NCBI RefSeq assembly: GCF_014250515.1
Contig: NZ_CP060202.1
Coordinates: forward strand, 3,917,501 to 3,981,500
Reading direction: 5' to 3'
Length of the DNA stretch: 64,000 nucleotides
DNA from: Hymenobacter sediminicola
GTDB taxonomy: Bacteria > Bacteroidota > Bacteroidia > Cytophagales > Hymenobacteraceae
Positions 1-9,389 of this stretch are shown here, in pieces (the first letter of the stretch is position 1; every line of letters starts with the position of its first letter). A model generated the notes under the pieces. That model worked only from the letters and a program-made list of their open reading frames with translations, did no database searches and was not told the origin of the DNA. The position numbers and the translations under genes were made by a program.

Positions 1-91
<91 letters not shown>

Positions 92-336
92 ATAAAAATC
101 CTAATCTGTGGCGAACCACAGACGATGTCGAGTGCTGATCCGACTCGTGTTAACGAGCTGTTTACTTCTTATTTCTACGCGTGGTCTTCTCTCGTGTTCC
201 TGCGCCGAAGCCCAGGGAAAGAAGCCCTTTCATTTGTCTTTCCATCCATTCAAAGAACGTGCGTCGTTTCGCATTTGAAACAACGTAGTGACTCTACTTG
301 TGAGTCGGTGTGCCGGCTTCCGATCGAAGCGGGCTG
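92..336 (-). promoter_or_regulatory. rRNA leader
   Basis: This is the transcribed leader between the most gene-proximal rRNA promoter and the 16S 5' end, about 240 nt. It contains a small perfect hairpin (CTCGT/ACGAG, 145-158). On the minus strand 148-159 reads AGCTCGTTAACA, which resembles the boxA antitermination element TGCTCTTTAACA at 10 of 12 positions. The boxA reading is tentative. The open reading frames across this stretch are chance frames. Confidence 0.5.
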
Positions 337-366
337 CAAAGGTAACACCGTTTTTGCTACAACCAA
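337..366 (-). promoter_or_regulatory. rRNA promoter P1 (gene-proximal)
   Basis: On the minus strand TTG (364-366), a 19-bp spacer and TACCTTTG (337-344) match the Bacteroidota primary sigma consensus TTG-N19-21-TAnnTTTG. Downstream follows GCAGCCCGCTTCGATCGG, which recurs at the other promoters of the array. This is the copy nearest to the 16S gene. Confidence 0.85.
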
Positions 367-430
367 GAAAAAGATGTTCTTTTTTTCTTGGCCTGTCCGC
401 TCCGCCTCTCGGTCGAGGCGCGGCGGGCTG

Positions 431-461
431 CAAAGGTAACTCCCTTTTCTGACTTTCCAAA
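431..461 (-). promoter_or_regulatory. rRNA promoter P2
   Basis: TTTG (458-461), a 19-bp spacer and TACCTTTG (431-438) on the minus strand. The -7 element is followed by GCAGCCCGC as in P1, and the element sits 94 bp upstream of P1. Confidence 0.85.
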
Positions 462-526
462 TCCTGCCAGAAAAACGTTTTAGGGTTTTTCTCAGAACTC
501 GTGCCGCCTCCGATCGAAGCGGGCTG

Positions 527-558
527 CAAAGGTAGCAGCTTCTTTTCTTTGTTTGCAA
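527..558 (-). promoter_or_regulatory. rRNA promoter P3
   Basis: TTG (556-558), a 21-bp spacer and TACCTTTG (527-534) on the minus strand. The downstream sequence GCAGCCCGCTTCGATCGG is identical to P1. It lies 96 bp upstream of P2. Confidence 0.85.
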
Positions 559-614
559 GCACGCAAGCAAACTTTTTTTTCGAAGCGGGTTCCGTTTCCT
601 TCCGAAGCGGGCTG

Positions 615-622
615 CAAAGGTA
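615..622 (-). promoter_or_regulatory. rRNA promoter P4 (-7 element)
   Basis: TACCTTTG at 615-622 on the minus strand is followed by GCAGCCCGCTTCGGA, matching P1 and P3 downstream of the -7. No clear TTG is seen at the expected -33 distance, so this copy may be weaker. It lies 88 bp upstream of P3. Confidence 0.7.
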
Positions 623-714
623 AGTAGACTTTTCTACGTTTGCTACCCCGCCACTTAACTTTCTTTTCCGGCCCGGCTAGCCAGGCCTCCCCTCCGCGTT
701 TCGGATTGGGAGTG

Positions 715-745
715 CAAAAGTAGGCAGCGTATACCAGGTTTGCAA
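715..745 (-). promoter_or_regulatory. rRNA promoter P5 (distal)
   Basis: TTG (743-745), a 20-bp spacer and TACTTTTG (715-722) on the minus strand. The downstream sequence (GCACTCCC) differs from the repeated GCAGCCCGC of P1-P4. It lies 100 bp upstream of P4. Confidence 0.75.
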
Positions 746-862
746 CACTACTGGCCAACTTTTCTACCCCTAGCTGCGCAGCGGGCCATCCAGCGGGTGC
801 CCCGGACGCTGTGACAGAACTACTTATCCGAAGCCGTTAGTTCACTACGAAGTAAAAAAATG

Positions 863-2176
863 TTAGCGCGCCATTTCTACGCTGAAGAAATCGGTTAAAT
901 CTGGGGCATATAAGCGAGGACGTGTAGTTTCATAGTGGTGTATGACTTGGCCTAGTCGCTTTAGAAAAGGCAATCCAACGCTGGTGTATTCGTAGGCACC
1001 GTCGTTGATAATGCCATCCTTATTCACGTAGATGACAGCGCTGAGCATAAACTCACTATTCCGGGTAGAGTCGGCGAAGTAGGCTACATCGGCGAGGTAG
1101 CCGTGTGACATGCCTACTACATTATATATGTGTACTGCAGATTCAGCAGGTACTTTGGGACTGCGTCCGTAGTAGAGGTACTTTTTGTAGGCATCAAAAT
1201 ACATTTCGGAAGTATAGGGCTGATAACCGGAGCCATGTGGAGTCTGGTGCAGATAGTGGCGCAGGAAGGCATAATCGGCAGCATTGAGCTGAAATTGCTG
1301 GTTAGCTGGTATAGCCTCTGGGAATATGATGGCCTTCAGAATATCAGTTACGTTCTGGAGGGGCAGATAATTGGCGGTGGTGAAGTCATATGGTTTCTGA
1401 ATAATACGGCCACCAGCTTGATGAGCTTTGCCTTTGAGAACTTGGCCTAGCGGATAGTTGAATGCTGTGGCATTGAAAACGGCTTTTTGCTGATAGACTA
1501 GCTGCTTCGTGGTGGAGCTGTAGAAGTCGATGGGATTGGTGTGTCGATTAGCAACTGTGTCGCAGGGCGCAAAACGGCGTACAATGCGGGCCTCGGGGTA
1601 GCCAAGCTGCGCTAGTCGCTCATTAAGTGGGCGCTGACCTAGAAACTCATACAGACGGTTGTAAGCTCCGTTGTCGCTGACGAGCAACATGCGCTTGATG
1701 TAGTTCCCAACTGTATTGACGCGGTCAGAATCTGCGGCCGGATTGTAGGCAGCCGCCGTCTGGCACCGAAAGGCTGTGCGGGTTGCCATGGCACTACGCC
1801 GGTTGAGTCCGGGCTGCTTCAGAAGATTGAGCTTTTCGAGTGCCAGCGCAGCAGTTGGTAGCTTCACTAAGCTGGCCGGATTGAAATACTGCTGGGCGTT
1901 GAGGTGGAAGGAATGCTGAACGAAATGTGGTTGATTCTGCGCGTCTCGGTTGATTTGGGTATAGATGATCTGCAATTCGTAGTCGGAAGCGCGAGCGACG
2001 ATAGGCGCTAAGCTGGCATCGGTACGGAGCAAACTATCAAGCAAGGGACTATCTGGTGAGGCCTGAACTGCAGAATGTGACTGACGAGGTACGGAGATAC
2101 CACCTACCAGTACAAAGGGCCCTGCTACAACAAGTAGCGCCGAAACAACTACCAGAAGAAAATAAGAGGAGCGCAT
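863..2176 (-). CDS. Class A beta-lactamase-like serine hydrolase
   Basis: A 437-residue protein with an N-terminal hydrophobic segment (about 5-27) that is a signal peptide or membrane anchor, so it acts in the periplasm or at the envelope. The body resembles the beta-lactamase/transpeptidase-like serine hydrolase fold: S102-L-V-K105 fits the SxxK nucleophile motif and S167-D-N169 fits the SDN motif. A KTG triad is not obvious; SHG late in the protein may take its place. The length exceeds a typical class A beta-lactamase (about 290 residues), with a long insert after the SDN motif. Antibiotic resistance should not be assumed: proteins of this type in Bacteroidota are mostly uncharacterised. 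The gene lies upstream of and in the same direction as the rRNA promoters. The ATG at 2176 is the natural start. Confidence 0.8.
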   Translation of the reverse strand: MRSSYFLLVVVSALLVVAGPFVLVGGISVPRQSHSAVQASPDSPLLDSLLRTDASLAPIVARASDYELQIIYTQINRDAQNQPHFVQHSFHLNAQQYFNPASLVKLPTAALALEKLNLLKQPGLNRRSAMATRTAFRCQTAAAYNPAADSDRVNTVGNYIKRMLLVSDNGAYNRLYEFLGQRPLNERLAQLGYPEARIVRRFAPCDTVANRHTNPIDFYSSTTKQLVYQQKAVFNATAFNYPLGQVLKGKAHQAGGRIIQKPYDFTTANYLPLQNVTDILKAIIFPEAIPANQQFQLNAADYAFLRHYLHQTPHGSGYQPYTSEMYFDAYKKYLYYGRSPKVPAESAVHIYNVVGMSHGYLADVAYFADSTRNSEFMLSAVIYVNKDGIINDGAYEYTSVGLPFLKRLGQVIHHYETTRPRLYAPDLTDFFSVEMAR

Positions 2177-2267
2177 CAGAAGTTGTATTGTCCCAAACGG
2201 TTTAAACGCAGAAAGAGGGCATCAGGAGTGCTATTTCGCCCACAGTACGGGCAAACCCAGCAGCGAA

Positions 2268-2293
2268 GAAGCCACAACCGAGGCTGTGGCTTC
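2268..2293 (-). terminator. Hairpin downstream of the promoter-distal serine hydrolase/lipoprotein junction
   Basis: GAAGCCACA (2268-2276) pairs with TGTGGCTTC (2285-2293) around an 8-nt loop. It lies just after the stop of the lipoprotein gene at 2342 and before the start of the serine hydrolase at 2176. The run of T on the minus strand is short, so efficiency is uncertain. Confidence 0.5.
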
Positions 2294-2341
2294 CAATGCA
2301 CTCTATATACTATAGAGTAGTACGCATAAATTAGGAAGAAA

Positions 2342-3550
2342 CTAAAGTGCCTGCTGTCGGCGGGCTAGGAGCAGATTGGAATCGTTCTGACGCCAGTTGT
2401 AGCCGGTGCCGAACGGCAGAGGACGCGGCCGGTTGGTGGTATCGGCGTAGGCTTTGGTCAGCTCGGGCTGGTAGCGGTTGGCAAACAGGTTGATGGGCCG
2501 CTTGTAGGTGCCATAGTACGTTAGGTGCCAATCGGTGGGGCGGAAATACTTCATGGCAATGCCGGAGTCGTCCTGCAAAATGTAGTTGCTCTGCTGCAGA
2601 ATGAGGTTGCGGACTTTGCTGAAATACGCTTTGTGCATCAGGTAGGTGGCCGACTTGATGTAGGTAGTGAAAGGCCCGAGGCTTTTGGCGTACTGCATCA
2701 CAGCCTCCTTGTTGGTTCCCATCTTCCAGTCGCTGATGTCAGCGGAGAAGTAATATACCGTTTGCTCCTCCCCTGTTTTGCTGAGCATGGTCATTTCGAC
2801 GCCGGGAATGACTTTGGGGCCGGGCTTGCGGATGATGGCACTGTCGGCGGCGGTAAGCTGGCCGTCGGTGTTGAGCTGTACATACCGAATATCCTGAATC
2901 TGGTGACCGGTGCGGGTGGCGAACAGCATCATTAGAGGCAGGGCGCCATCTAGCTCCAACGATTTAAGGTCGATGGCCATGTCGTTGGTGCGGAAGAAGC
3001 TGAAATTAAGCACTGACCAAAGCGAGGCTTTCACGGCCGGAAACAGCTTGGGGTTTTCGAGAGTAGCACGGCGCGGCACAGAGCCAACCGGCTCCAAGCC
3101 TACCAACACGTAGGTTTTGCTGCCCGGGAACATGGTCACCACATTCAGCAGATCGGGGCCACTGAATGGATAGAATACGGTGGAGCTGGCGGCCCGCACT
3201 GAATCCAGTTCGGTGGCAGCCCACTGCTCTATTTTGTTGGTGCGGGTTGTATGGTAGTTGGTCCAGCTTTTTTCTGCATCGGTAGCAAAGGCCTGCCAGG
3301 CGGGCAGCGCAGTGAGAGGACGCAAGGTGCTGCGTTGGCTCACCTGCTGGCCTGCCAGATAGGCGGCTACATCGTGGGTGTAGGCAGTATCGGGCCGGGC
3401 TGGGAGTGGTGGCGGCGCAGCTGCTGTGTCGGGCCGGGTGGCGGCTACAGGCGGGGCAGCTTGTTGCGTTTGAGGCTTCTTCTGCTCAGAGCAGGCAGCT
3501 AGCACTACCAGCACGGCCGGCAGAACAAGCCGATGGAAAGTAAACTTCAT
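2342..3550 (-). CDS. Lipoprotein of unknown function
   Basis: A 402-residue protein. The N-terminus MKFTFHRLVLPAVLVVLAAC is a lipoprotein signal with lipobox LAAC, so the mature protein starts at the cysteine and is membrane anchored. A low-complexity segment rich in Pro, Ala and Gln follows (about 23-50), then a globular region containing FYPFSGPDLL and LVGLEPVGSVP. I do not recognise the family with certainty; similar proteins occur as conserved lipoproteins in Cytophagales. The open frame extends 9 bases upstream to a TTG, but the ATG at 3550 starts the signal peptide directly. No partner gene suggests a function. Confidence 0.75.
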   Translation of the reverse strand: MKFTFHRLVLPAVLVVLAACSEQKKPQTQQAAPPVAATRPDTAAAPPPLPARPDTAYTHDVAAYLAGQQVSQRSTLRPLTALPAWQAFATDAEKSWTNYHTTRTNKIEQWAATELDSVRAASSTVFYPFSGPDLLNVVTMFPGSKTYVLVGLEPVGSVPRRATLENPKLFPAVKASLWSVLNFSFFRTNDMAIDLKSLELDGALPLMMLFATRTGHQIQDIRYVQLNTDGQLTAADSAIIRKPGPKVIPGVEMTMLSKTGEEQTVYYFSADISDWKMGTNKEAVMQYAKSLGPFTTYIKSATYLMHKAYFSKVRNLILQQSNYILQDDSGIAMKYFRPTDWHLTYYGTYKRPINLFANRYQPELTKAYADTTNRPRPLPFGTGYNWRQNDSNLLLARRQQAL

Positions 3551-3650
3551 GGAGAGCAACAGAGGAATGTAAGAACTGAAAGCGCAGGCAATATTAGCAG
3601 TCCGCGCTTCAACGTGGGCCAGCGGCAGCAGAAATGGCGTGAGGGAGCAT

Positions 3651-3684
3651 GAAAAAAGGGAAGGAAAGCTCCTCCCCTTTTTTT
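3651..3684 (-). terminator. Rho-independent terminator after the 1635-residue T9SS protein
   Basis: The minus strand reads AAAAAAGGGGAGGA, a short loop, then TCCTTCCCTTTTTT: a stem with one mismatch and a terminal T run. It follows the stop codon at 3710 and matches an intrinsic terminator. Confidence 0.8.
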
Positions 3685-3709
3685 GGGTAAGCTATATGCA
3701 GCGCTGTTA

Positions 3710-6700
3710 TTAGTCGAGCACCACTTTGCGGGTGATGGTGTGGCCCGCAACCTGTACGCGCAGCGTGTACAGCCCCTTAGCCAGATGCGCTACATCGAAT
3801 GACTGCTTCACTACGCCAGCGCGCACGGCTACCGACTGGACAAGCACGGTCTGGCCAAGCGAGTTGATAAGCACTGTCTGGCCGCTAGTACTGCCACTGG
3901 CTCCACGAATATCGAGAGTGAATGAGCCGGTATGGCTGGGGTTGGGGTACACGCTGACCTCGCCGCCCGGCAACTCGTTTTTGCTGGATAGCACGCCAGT
4001 ACCCGCCTGAATGGTAAAGGCGCCCTGTGGGTCGTTGGAGCCAAAGGCCGACACAGCCACGAAGTAGCGGGTAGCCGCCGACAGGTTGCTTACTACCAGA
4101 CCGCTAGCGGCAGTGTTCGTGGCAGCAGCTCCCTGGCAGGCAATCTGGGTGAACGGCCCATTGCAGCTGGCCGCCGAGAATACCCGCACCTGGCCGGCTG
4201 GCCCCCTACCCACGACAATGCTTACTGGCGTAGCGGAGCCAGCCGGCGTCGTGAATTCAAACCATACGTCTTTGGGAGAGCTAGCCAGCACGCAGCCGAT
4301 TGCAGAATAACCATTGGGAATGGTAAACGTAGCGCCTAAACTATTGCCAGAGACAACAGCGCCGTAAGTCCCCGTGCCCAGTGGCAGCGTAGTAGCGTTG
4401 CAGGGCTCATCGTTGACAGTGGGCGGAATCAGGGTCGTGAAGCTGGCCGTCACCGGCACCGACGTCTGGCCCACAGCGCAGCTGCTGACCACACTCACCG
4501 TGTACTGCGTCAAGCCCTGCAAGCCCGTCAGCTGCACCGGAGAACCTGTGCCCGTCACCGTCACGGCCGGACCCGTGCTGGGCGTGGCCACGACCGTGTA
4601 GCTGCTCACGCCCGTGATGGGCGCGAAGCTGACCGTGGCGCTGGTGCCGGTGATGTTGCTCACGGCCAGGTTGCTCACCCGCGCGCACGAGGCAATCGAC
4701 ACGTTGTCCAGACCAATATCGGTGGTGCCGTAATCGGAACGAGCCCGGAAGCGAATAACAGTAGTGGCCGAATTGCTACTCAAGGTCAACGTTTTTGGTT
4801 GGAAATTGGCTGCTACACCCAAGCGCAACAGTTGCGGGCCGAAGGTCAGGCCGCCATCAGTGGAAATCTGCACCGTCAGCGAGTCGGTGCCGCTGGTGTT
4901 GATGTAGTCAAAGCTCAGCTCCCGGTTGCCCGCGCCCGTCATGTTCACATACAAGTCCATCGTCCCGATCTGGCCGCTGGCGGCGTAGTATGTATGGAAG
5001 CGGGCTGAGTGAGCACTGCCCTGTGCGCCAGCCTGGGTATAGGCACCAACCGTTGGGCTGGTCCAGGCAGCGGCGGCGCCATCATCTTCGCGGCGCCAGG
5101 AGTTGTTGCCGGTCAGGGGCGTGTTGCGCCAGTTGTTGCTGGGCACGTCGCGCGTGTTGCACCGGCTGAGCCAAGTGCTTTCAAACGTCTCGTTGAACGG
5201 CACGGCCGCATACAGCGGCGTCACGCAGTCTGTCCGGAACGTAATAGGGCCAACATTTCCAGAAGAAGTGCCACCGCAGTCCTGGCGCACATAGAACTGG
5301 TATTCGGTGCTGGCGGTTAGGCCAGCAATAGTGGTGCTGGTACCCGTGATGCCAGTAAGCTGCTGGCTACCCACATCGCCCGGCGTGAAGCCCGTTGGAC
5401 CATAGAACACGGTATAGGTGCCGGTACCGGCGCTGACCCACGATACGCTTGCTGAAGTGGCTGTGGTGCTTATTACCGCCAGACCTACCGGCGCCAGACA
5501 GCCATTCAACGATTCCACCCGCACGTTATCGATGCCGAGGTCGGAGGTGAAAGCAGTGGTTACTTTGGCGCGGAACCGAATGACAGTGGTAGCCGAAGTG
5601 CCCGCCAGCGTGATATTCTGAGCCTGGAACCCTTGAGCAACCGTTCCGCTAATGCCCAGCTTAGCCACGGCCGCCCCGAACGTATTGCCCCCATCATTTG
5701 ACACAAAGACAAACAGCGAGTCGTTGCCGGCAGTGTTGATGTAGTCAAACAACAGACGTTTGGTGCCAGCAGCACTCAAATTGACGAACAGGTCGAGGCT
5801 GCCCACGGAATTGGCGCCAGCATAGTAGCTATGGAAGCGCGCGGAGCGGCTGCCTTGGCTGGCTGCGGGCGTATACACGCCAACCGTCGGGCTGGTCCAG
5901 CCGGCTGAAGCCCCATCATCGTCGCGGCGCCAGGAGGTATTGCCAGTGGCCGGGTCGTTGCGCCAGCTGGTGGTCGGAATGTCGCTGGTGTTACAGCCGC
6001 TGGCCCAGGTATTCTCGAAGCTTTCCAAAACCGGCAGCGTGGCGTAGGTAGGTGGCAAGCAGGCGGTGGTGAAGCTAAACGGACCCGCAGCCTGGCTTAC
6101 GTCGCCGTTGCCGCAGTTTTTCACCACATAAAACTGATACGCTGTGTTTGGCGCCAAGCCAGTTGCGTTTACTGCAGCGCCGGTAGTGGTGAGGGTAGTG
6201 CCGGCTGTAGCCGGGTTGAAGCCCGGCGCGCCATAAATCACCGAGAAGCCAATACCAGCCGTACCCGGCATGAAGCTCAGGGTGGCACCGGTTGTGGTGA
6301 TGTTGGCGGCGTTCAGGGCAGTGGGCGGAGCGCAGCTTGGAGCGGCTCCAACGGTGATAATGTAGTCTTCGGTTTCGCCCGAGCCAAAATTGACACAGGC
6401 GTCGCCGGCACCGTTCACGTTGCCAATGAGGCGGCTACGGATGCGCAGGCCTGTCTGGCCCAGAGGTGCGGTCAGCGGAATCGTGATGGTTGTAGTGGCG
6501 GGCTGGCCGGCAATGCTGCTGGTCGTGACCTGCGTCCATTCTGAAGCTTCAAACGTGCCGTTCTGGTTGAAATCAATCCAGGCAGAGATAATACCTGCTT
6601 CCGGCGTCGTGACGCCCAACTGGTAAGTCAGGCTCTGGAGCAGTGTGGTGGTGGTGGTGCCCGAAGCGGGGTACGAGGTATAGCCGCTGCCGTTGATGGT

Positions 6701-8617
6701 GTTGCACCCGGAGTTCAGGTTGCTCAGCGTAGAAATGGTGACGGACGCAATGTTGGCGTTGCCGGTTCCGCAGTAGGCCCCCAGATTGGTGTTGCAGTAC
6801 GTGAAGGTTGAAGTCGTAGTGAACTTCACTACGGAGCAGCCTGTAGCCGCACCGTTGGCATTGCGCGGCACTATCCGGTAGTAGTAGTCGGTGTTGGCCT
6901 GCAGCGCAGCAGGCGTATACGATGTGGTAGTTTGGTTGCCGACAAAAGCGGGAGTTGCCGTGGTGCCGAAATACACGTCGTAGCTGGTAGCTACGCCGCC
7001 ACCACTGGCCCACGTAATAGTAGGAGTGCGCGCTACGCTAGTGGCATTGTTAGCCGGCACGAAGTTGATAGCACAGTTCGGAGCGCCGCTCAGCACATCC
7101 AGCGCCACGTTATCAACGCCAATATCCGTCGTGAAAGTCGTCGTTACCTTGCCCTGAAAACGGACAACCGTGGTGGCCGAGGTAGAAGTAATGCTGGCAC
7201 TTTGCGGCACTAAGCCTTGCGCCGCCGTACCGCTCATGCCCAACCGCAGCACCGGAGCGCCAAACGTGGCCCCGCCGTCCGTTGATACCAGAATTTTCAG
7301 CGAGTCATTGCCGGCGGTGTTGATGTAGTCGAACGTCAGCACTTTGTTGCCGGCAGCACTCATGTTCACATACAGGTCAAGGTTGCCGCTATTACCTGTG
7401 CCGGCATAGTAGCTGTGGAAGCGTGCGGAGCGGTTGCCCTGGCTGCCGGTAGGCGTATACAGCCCTACCGTTGGGCTGGTCCAGGCAGCGGAAATACCGT
7501 CATCGTCGCGGCGCCATGCATTGTTGCCCGACGCCGGATTGGCGCGCCAGCTAGCGGAGGCAGCATCACGCGTATCACACACATCGTTCCAGGCACTTTC
7601 GAAGCTCTGGGTCAGTGGCAGGGTAGCGTAGGCGGGCACATTCACGGACACCTGCACGGGCGCCGACGTAGCCGATTGGCCACTGCACGTGAGGCGGGCC
7701 CGGTAGTAGCGCGAGGCCGTGAGAGTCGGGGTTGTGTAGGTGGGGTTGGTAGCACCTGCAATGTCGGTGTACGCACTACCGTTGGCCGATTCCTGCCACT
7801 GGTAGTCCATGCCAGTGCCGTACGAAGCCCCCTGCAACGACAGCACAACGGTGGTGCCCGCACAAGGCGAGGTAGCAGAAGCCTGCGCGGTACCGGCCGT
7901 GGGCGGGGCTGAGCAAGGGCCACCAGGAGTGTAGGTGATGCGTAGCGTAGGCCGCCGGTCGCCATATGAGACGCTGGTCAGGCTGGTAGCGCCCGTCAGG
8001 GCTAGGTTGCTAGCGAAGCCCAAGCCGAAACCGACGGCAGGGTTGGTCACGAAATTGACGGGAGCAGAAGCCGAACCTTGCTTTTCCCAGTCGGTAAGCA
8101 CCAATAGATTGCCACCTGTGTAGACGAAGGGTTGCGTCAGCGTAACACTAAAATAGTCGCCGGCTACGCCAGTTACCTGCTGCGTATTCGAACTATATAC
8201 CGAGGACGCAGCAGCCGACAGTGTGCTCCACATTTGGGAGGTACCTAAGCCGGCTAGGCCCGAGTTTTCCAGTAATATGGTGAAGGTGTTGGTGCCCGTC
8301 ACAGTCCCAGCATCCGATTTCAGCCAAGCCAGCGCCGTGATGGTAGCGCCGGCCGGCAGTCCTAGTTCGGCTGGCGTGTAGAGGTGGGCGTAGCGGGAGT
8401 AGTTGAATAGAGAACCTGCATCATTGGCCGAACGATAAATAGGCCCGTACAGGTAGGAACTGGTTGCGGGTGCGCCCACCGGCACCCCAGTAGACCCAAC
8501 GGTAACCGTCTGGGCCCGGGCACCAGTTGCCGCGTATAGCCAGAATAATAGCAACAGCGGCCAGCAGCCAATAGCCGAACGACAGGACACCTGACACGCG
8601 AGTAAGCGTAGATGCAT
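3710..8617 (-). CDS. Giant modular T9SS-secreted adhesin-like protein (fibronectin III, GEVED, jelly-roll modules)
   Basis: A 1635-residue secreted protein. Residues 1-36 form a signal peptide ending in ARAQ. Order of parts: N-terminal beta domain (about 37-230), Ig-like segment (235-325), jelly-roll/MAM-like module 1 (326-520), fibronectin III (520-603), GEVED domain with GETEDY (606-755), fibronectin III, module 2 (856-1036), fibronectin III, module 3 (1126-1310), fibronectin III, a domain starting NDEPCNATTL (1400-1540), and a type A T9SS sorting domain from VSVYPNPS to RKVVLD. The three modules are internal repeats sharing a WRRDDDG-like core and FDYINT. The sorting domain directs export through the outer membrane and surface attachment or release. 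The likely role is surface adhesion or glycan binding; no catalytic domain is seen. Part of the gene is nearly identical to the gene at 10871-13390. Confidence 0.9.
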   Translation of the reverse strand: MHLRLLACQVSCRSAIGCWPLLLLFWLYAATGARAQTVTVGSTGVPVGAPATSSYLYGPIYRSANDAGSLFNYSRYAHLYTPAELGLPAGATITALAWLKSDAGTVTGTNTFTILLENSGLAGLGTSQMWSTLSAAASSVYSSNTQQVTGVAGDYFSVTLTQPFVYTGGNLLVLTDWEKQGSASAPVNFVTNPAVGFGLGFASNLALTGATSLTSVSYGDRRPTLRITYTPGGPCSAPPTAGTAQASATSPCAGTTVVLSLQGASYGTGMDYQWQESANGSAYTDIAGATNPTYTTPTLTASRYYRARLTCSGQSATSAPVQVSVNVPAYATLPLTQSFESAWNDVCDTRDAASASWRANPASGNNAWRRDDDGISAAWTSPTVGLYTPTGSQGNRSARFHSYYAGTGNSGNLDLYVNMSAAGNKVLTFDYINTAGNDSLKILVSTDGGATFGAPVLRLGMSGTAAQGLVPQSASITSTSATTVVRFQGKVTTTFTTDIGVDNVALDVLSGAPNCAINFVPANNATSVARTPTITWASGGGVATSYDVYFGTTATPAFVGNQTTTSYTPAALQANTDYYYRIVPRNANGAATGCSVVKFTTTSTFTYCNTNLGAYCGTGNANIASVTISTLSNLNSGCNTINGSGYTSYPASGTTTTTLLQSLTYQLGVTTPEAGIISAWIDFNQNGTFEASEWTQVTTSSIAGQPATTTITIPLTAPLGQTGLRIRSRLIGNVNGAGDACVNFGSGETEDYIITVGAAPSCAPPTALNAANITTTGATLSFMPGTAGIGFSVIYGAPGFNPATAGTTLTTTGAAVNATGLAPNTAYQFYVVKNCGNGDVSQAAGPFSFTTACLPPTYATLPVLESFENTWASGCNTSDIPTTSWRNDPATGNTSWRRDDDGASAGWTSPTVGVYTPAASQGSRSARFHSYYAGANSVGSLDLFVNLSAAGTKRLLFDYINTAGNDSLFVFVSNDGGNTFGAAVAKLGISGTVAQGFQAQNITLAGTSATTVIRFRAKVTTAFTSDLGIDNVRVESLNGCLAPVGLAVISTTATSASVSWVSAGTGTYTVFYGPTGFTPGDVGSQQLTGITGTSTTIAGLTASTEYQFYVRQDCGGTSSGNVGPITFRTDCVTPLYAAVPFNETFESTWLSRCNTRDVPSNNWRNTPLTGNNSWRREDDGAAAAWTSPTVGAYTQAGAQGSAHSARFHTYYAASGQIGTMDLYVNMTGAGNRELSFDYINTSGTDSLTVQISTDGGLTFGPQLLRLGVAANFQPKTLTLSSNSATTVIRFRARSDYGTTDIGLDNVSIASCARVSNLAVSNITGTSATVSFAPITGVSSYTVVATPSTGPAVTVTGTGSPVQLTGLQGLTQYTVSVVSSCAVGQTSVPVTASFTTLIPPTVNDEPCNATTLPLGTGTYGAVVSGNSLGATFTIPNGYSAIGCVLASSPKDVWFEFTTPAGSATPVSIVVGRGPAGQVRVFSAASCNGPFTQIACQGAAATNTAASGLVVSNLSAATRYFVAVSAFGSNDPQGAFTIQAGTGVLSSKNELPGGEVSVYPNPSHTGSFTLDIRGASGSTSGQTVLINSLGQTVLVQSVAVRAGVVKQSFDVAHLAKGLYTLRVQVAGHTITRKVVLD
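4386..5240 (-). repeat. 855-bp direct repeat, copy A
   Basis: This stretch encodes module 3, a fibronectin III domain and the start of the NDEPCNATTL domain. It matches 11532-12386 at a constant offset of 7146 bp with no indel. Long sub-blocks (about 4391-4725 and 5085-5235) are almost identical at the DNA level, while the middle differs in patches. Identity by eye; no alignment was run. Confidence 0.85.
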
Positions 8618-8760
8618 AGAGTAGGAGGTAAAAGTGAAAAATAGTGCTGCCCGAAGTCAGTTCAATTCTAATTTGGGCTAAATATACCTTGAGGCAGCCA
8701 TTAGCTTTTGCCTATTTTTTATTGGCTTATTGCCTCTCCTGCTTACGAGCAGCAGTGAGG

Positions 8761-9225
8761 TTAATTTGCCGTTTCTGCCCCGTAAGGGTTTGGAAGCCGG
8801 ATTTCCAGAAACCGGTCCGGTGCGGCCAGCGGAGCAAACCCGAACTGGGTATAGAGGCTGTGGGCGTCGAGAGTAGCCAGCATGCGGCGGCGCAGCCCTT
8901 GCAGCTCAGCCTGTGCCCACACCACCTGCATCAGCCACTTGGAGAGCCCCTGCCCTCGATACGCCGGCAGCACAAATACGTCGCAGAGCCAGGCAAACGT
9001 CGCGTAGTCTGTCACGACTCGTGCAAAGCCAGCCTGCTGGCCATCTGGTGCATACAATCCGAAGCACAGAGAATTGGCAATAGCCTTTTCCAACAGAGGC
9101 AGCGGTATATTCTTTGCCCAATACGACTCTTCCGCCAGATACTGATGGATGGCCGCTACATCAAGCCGGGAAGAGTCAGTGCTGATGGTGAAACCAGCAG
9201 GATGCTGTAAATCGGGAATCGACAT
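8761..9225 (-). CDS. GNAT family N-acetyltransferase
   Basis: A 154-residue cytoplasmic protein with the GNAT fold: the acetyl-CoA binding signature is seen in VFVLPAYRGQGLSKWLM (about residues 85-101; Q/RxxGxG/A form RGQGLS). The C-terminal half contains SLYTQFGFAPL, the usual GNAT C-terminal strand. The substrate cannot be inferred. The family transfers an acetyl group from acetyl-CoA to an amine of a small molecule or protein. It is divergent from the sugar dehydrogenase gene at 9390 and in the same direction as the giant T9SS gene, with 143 bp between. Confidence 0.9.
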   Translation of the reverse strand: MSIPDLQHPAGFTISTDSSRLDVAAIHQYLAEESYWAKNIPLPLLEKAIANSLCFGLYAPDGQQAGFARVVTDYATFAWLCDVFVLPAYRGQGLSKWLMQVVWAQAELQGLRRRMLATLDAHSLYTQFGFAPLAAPDRFLEIRLPNPYGAETAN

Positions 9226-9389
9226 AGCAGACAGTTGAAGCAGGAAGGAGTGGTTGAATAAACACTGCCAGGCAGGTCCGGGCTCAGCAAATCTACACGT
9301 GAATACCTAACGGAGTTTGTGGCCAAAAACCAATGACGCGCATTCCTAGTATGACAATTATAGTTCCTTCACCATCAACTCCTTTCATT

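Noticed and set aside
863..2176. Antibiotic resistance beta-lactamase
   Set aside because: SxxK and SDN are present, but the length and the missing clear KTG do not support a true class A enzyme.
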